From positions 29,201 to 93,200 of the forward strand of contig NZ_JADPCJ010000004.1 in NCBI RefSeq assembly GCF_015670795.1: 64,000 nt of DNA, given 5' to 3'. The notes under the pieces were generated by a model, which had not been told where the DNA came from, made no database searches, and saw nothing but the letters and a program-made list of their open reading frames with translations. The DNA comes from Collinsella aerofaciens. Lineage in GTDB: Bacteria > Actinomycetota > Coriobacteriia > Coriobacteriales > Coriobacteriaceae. How positions within the stretch are numbered: position 1 is the stretch's first letter; the number at the start of each line of letters is the position of its first letter. Below, one piece after another: positions 62,332 through 64,000 of the stretch. Made by a program: the position numbers and the translations under genes.

Positions 62332-63871
62332 ACTTCTCGCGAACCTGCGGGACGCTAAGGCCGACGATGACCTGGATTGACTGACCTTGGACCACCAAGC
62401 CATGCGTACCGATCGCCTTGAAGGAAGCCTCGGGTGCAACGACGCTCTTGTCCTTGACGTTAACGCGCAGACGGGTAGCGCAGTTAGTTACATCGATGAT
62501 GTTATCCGTGCCACCGAGCAGATCGAGGATGTTCTCGGCAAGCACCAAGCGCTCATCATCTTTACTCTGGGCGACCGATTTGCCAGCAGCACCGCCCTGC
62601 TTTTGCTTGTAGTCGGCCTTGGACTTGAGCTCGACCTCAACATCGTCATCCTCGCGACCGGGGGTCTTAAAGTCGAACTTGACGATCAGGAAACGGAAGA
62701 CCACAACCCAAAGAGCGGTAAAGCACAGACCGACAAGGATGGAGATGGCGTACTGCAGACCGTGTGCGGCCCAAAGGGGCAGCCAGTCCCACGAGAGCAT
62801 CGAGATGATGCCGCCGTCGAAGATACCCACGACGCCAAGGAGGTTTTGAGCCATGCAGCCAAGCGCTCCGAGCACGCAGTGGACGACGAACAGGCCGGGC
62901 GCGATGAACAGGAAGGTGAAGTCAAGCGGCTCGGTGATACCGCAAAGCATAGCGGTAAGGGTGACCGGGATCAGCAGAGCCTTGACGCGCTGCTTGCGCT
63001 CGGGTTTGGCGGTCATATAAAACGCAATGGCGACGCCAAGCGAGCCGAAGACCTTAGTCCAACCAGGGCAGGTATAGGCAGCCCAGGGTGCGGCATCCTT
63101 AAGAGCAATGCTCGGATCCGCAGCCAGTTGGGGCAGGATGTTGGCCCAAGCAGCAAAGATGCCGCCGTTGACCGCCGCGTTGTCGTAATAGAACGGCGTA
63201 TAGATAAAGTGGTGCAGGCCTGTAGGGATCAGCACGCGCTCGAAGAAAGCAAAGACACCCACGCCAAACGTACCGGCGGAAAGGATGAATCCCTGGAAGG
63301 CGGAGATAGCAGCCTGAACATGCGGCCACACCAGGCAGGCGATAAGAGCGACCGGAACCATAACGAAGAAACCGATCATATAGATGAACACGGAGCCCGA
63401 GAACACGCCCAGCCACTCAGGAAGTTCGGTGTCGAAGAACTTGTTATGCAGCATCGTGGCGATACCAGAGATAATGAGCGCGCCCATGATGCCCATATCA
63501 AGCGTTTTGATGCTTGCGATAGTGGCAAGACCAGTACCGCTGCCCGCCTCGACAGAGTAGTCGACCCCAAAGACAGGGCCCCACTGCCCCAAGATTGTGC
63601 TAACAAAGTAGTTGAAGGTAAGGTAGATGGCCAAAGCCTCCATGCAGCAGCGAGCGTTCTGCTTGTTCGCGAGCGAGATTGGCAACGCTACGCAAAACAG
63701 CAACGGCATCTGGTTAAAGAGCGTCCAACCACCCTGGAGCAGCACATTCCAGCAATCAAACCAAAGATGGCCCGCAGTGGCCATCTCGCCAAAGATCGCC
63801 TCGGTGGTAAACAACGTACCCAGGCCGACGACGATTCCGGAAAAGGTTGATTTCCGATCCCAACCGAACAC
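62297..63871 (-). CDS. PTS transporter subunit IICB, alpha-glucoside/maltose type
   Basis: A 524-residue protein: an EIIC domain of about ten transmembrane segments (FSGIVVGLGTLFTTEAIFG, WTLFNQMPLLFCVALPISLA, GITEPLDFTFLFIAPGLFVV), then a linker and an EIIB domain with the phosphorylated Cys in DVTNCATRLRV. The sequence fits the MalB/GlvC/MalX family that imports maltose or other alpha-glucosides. The first about 20 residues usual for the family are replaced by a short VFGWDRKS before the conserved FSGIVVG. The C-terminus ends in a duplicated KFESLL, and a GTG start at 63871 has no clear ribosome binding site. It may be N-terminally altered. Confidence 0.88.
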   Translation of the reverse strand: MFGWDRKSTFSGIVVGLGTLFTTEAIFGEMATAGHLWFDCWNVLLQGGWTLFNQMPLLFCVALPISLANKQNARCCMEALAIYLTFNYFVSTILGQWGPVFGVDYSVEAGSGTGLATIASIKTLDMGIMGALIISGIATMLHNKFFDTELPEWLGVFSGSVFIYMIGFFVMVPVALIACLVWPHVQAAISAFQGFILSAGTFGVGVFAFFERVLIPTGLHHFIYTPFYYDNAAVNGGIFAAWANILPQLAADPSIALKDAAPWAAYTCPGWTKVFGSLGVAIAFYMTAKPERKQRVKALLIPVTLTAMLCGITEPLDFTFLFIAPGLFVVHCVLGALGCMAQNLLGVVGIFDGGIISMLSWDWLPLWAAHGLQYAISILVGLCFTALWVVVFRFLIVKFDFKTPGREDDDVEVELKSKADYKQKQGGAAGKSVAQSKDDERLVLAENILDLLGGTDNIIDVTNCATRLRVNVKDKSVVAPEASFKAIGTHGLVVQGQSIQVIVGLSVPQVREKFESLLKFESLL

Positions 63872-63904
63872 ATTGAGCTGACGGCACGCTCCCGCAGTTA
63901 ACCG

Positions 63905-63944
63905 AACGCCCCCGAGGTCCTATCCGGGCCCCGGGGGCGGCATT
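63905..63944. promoter_or_regulatory. GC-rich hairpin upstream of the PTS gene
   Basis: CGCCCCCGAGG (about 63908) pairs with CCCCGGGGGCG ending at about 63940. On the plus strand it is followed by GCATTTTCCC. It lies in the leader of the PTS gene on the minus strand and could be an attenuator or a terminator of a neighbouring unit outside the window. Confidence 0.45.
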
Positions 63945-64000
63945 TTCCCAGTTGAAGGAATGGTGGAGATGTGTTTCGATGGGTCCGGTGGCCATGCTCC

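Noticed and set aside
62387..63850. 487-residue plus-strand frame over the PTS gene
   Set aside because: Shadow of the PTS gene; charged low-information composition.

Overview
The window looks like chromosomal DNA of a gut actinobacterium of the class Coriobacteriia, most likely Collinsella or a close relative. This is inferred from the high-GC housekeeping genes (guaA, ychF, cytoplasmic L-asparaginase, alpha-glucoside PTS plus GH4 6-phospho-glucosidase), the many flavodoxin, ferredoxin and aldo/keto reductase genes, and the Tat-type lipoproteins. No rRNA or tRNA gene was seen, so the assignment is not proven.

The main architectural feature is a stack of six copies of one short sequence, the 3' end of guaA (GMP synthase). 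Read on the minus strand, each copy carries the core GAGTGGGARTRR, which spells the last codons EWE-stop. Copies lie at 2161, 19584, 26950, 32188, 37490 and 55606, and the last is the real guaA terminus. They divide the window into five blocks to the left of guaA. I read them as attachment sites left by successive integrations at the guaA 3' end.

Island 1 (2176-19583) holds an oxidoreductase and hydrolase region: a MerR-controlled hydrolase/cupin operon, a LysR regulator with three aldo/keto reductases, flavodoxins, an EFR1-type flavodoxin-ferredoxin, an iron alcohol dehydrogenase, and a yjdF gene with a probable riboswitch. It ends in an AT-rich nuclease plus SEC-C gene pair. Island 2 (19599-26949) has HsdS and TetR debris, a lantibiotic-immunity type ABC transporter with a YxeA-like protein and a two-component system, and a GyrI-like protein. 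Island 3 (26965-32187) is a small decayed element: an intact tyrosine integrase, but a frameshifted excisionase and broken mobilisation and replication genes. It carries an XRE regulator and a 673-residue protein with a C-terminal HEPN-type RNxxxH motif. Island 4 (32203-37489) has lost its integrase and carries a fused DUF262-HNH (GmrSD-like) restriction protein with a small partner, a zinc-ribbon/membrane protein pair and several gene remnants. Island 5 (37505-55605) is a complete-looking mobilisable element: excisionase, integrase, VapE-like primase/helicase, MobC-like protein, RHH protein, relaxase and VirD4-type coupling protein, with no visible type IV secretion channel. Its cargo is a repeat-rich surface protein, a DUF2958 protein, a zinc-finger protein next to its left att site, and a type III restriction-modification operon whose mod gene is frameshifted at a T6 tract.

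Right of guaA the sequence is ordinary chromosome: L-asparaginase, a small XRE regulator with a 24-bp palindromic operator, a SdpI/DUF1648 membrane protein, ychF, a GH4 glucosidase and an alpha-glucoside PTS transporter. Left of the first att site are an AAA ATPase preceded by three 19-bp tandem repeats and a flavin reductase.

Taken together, this appears to be a guaA-anchored integration hotspot in which each block carries its own candidate defence or stress cargo. The least described candidates are the HEPN-motif protein, the nuclease/SEC-C pair behind a repeated SOS-like promoter element, the att-proximal zinc-finger protein, and the zinc-ribbon/membrane pair.
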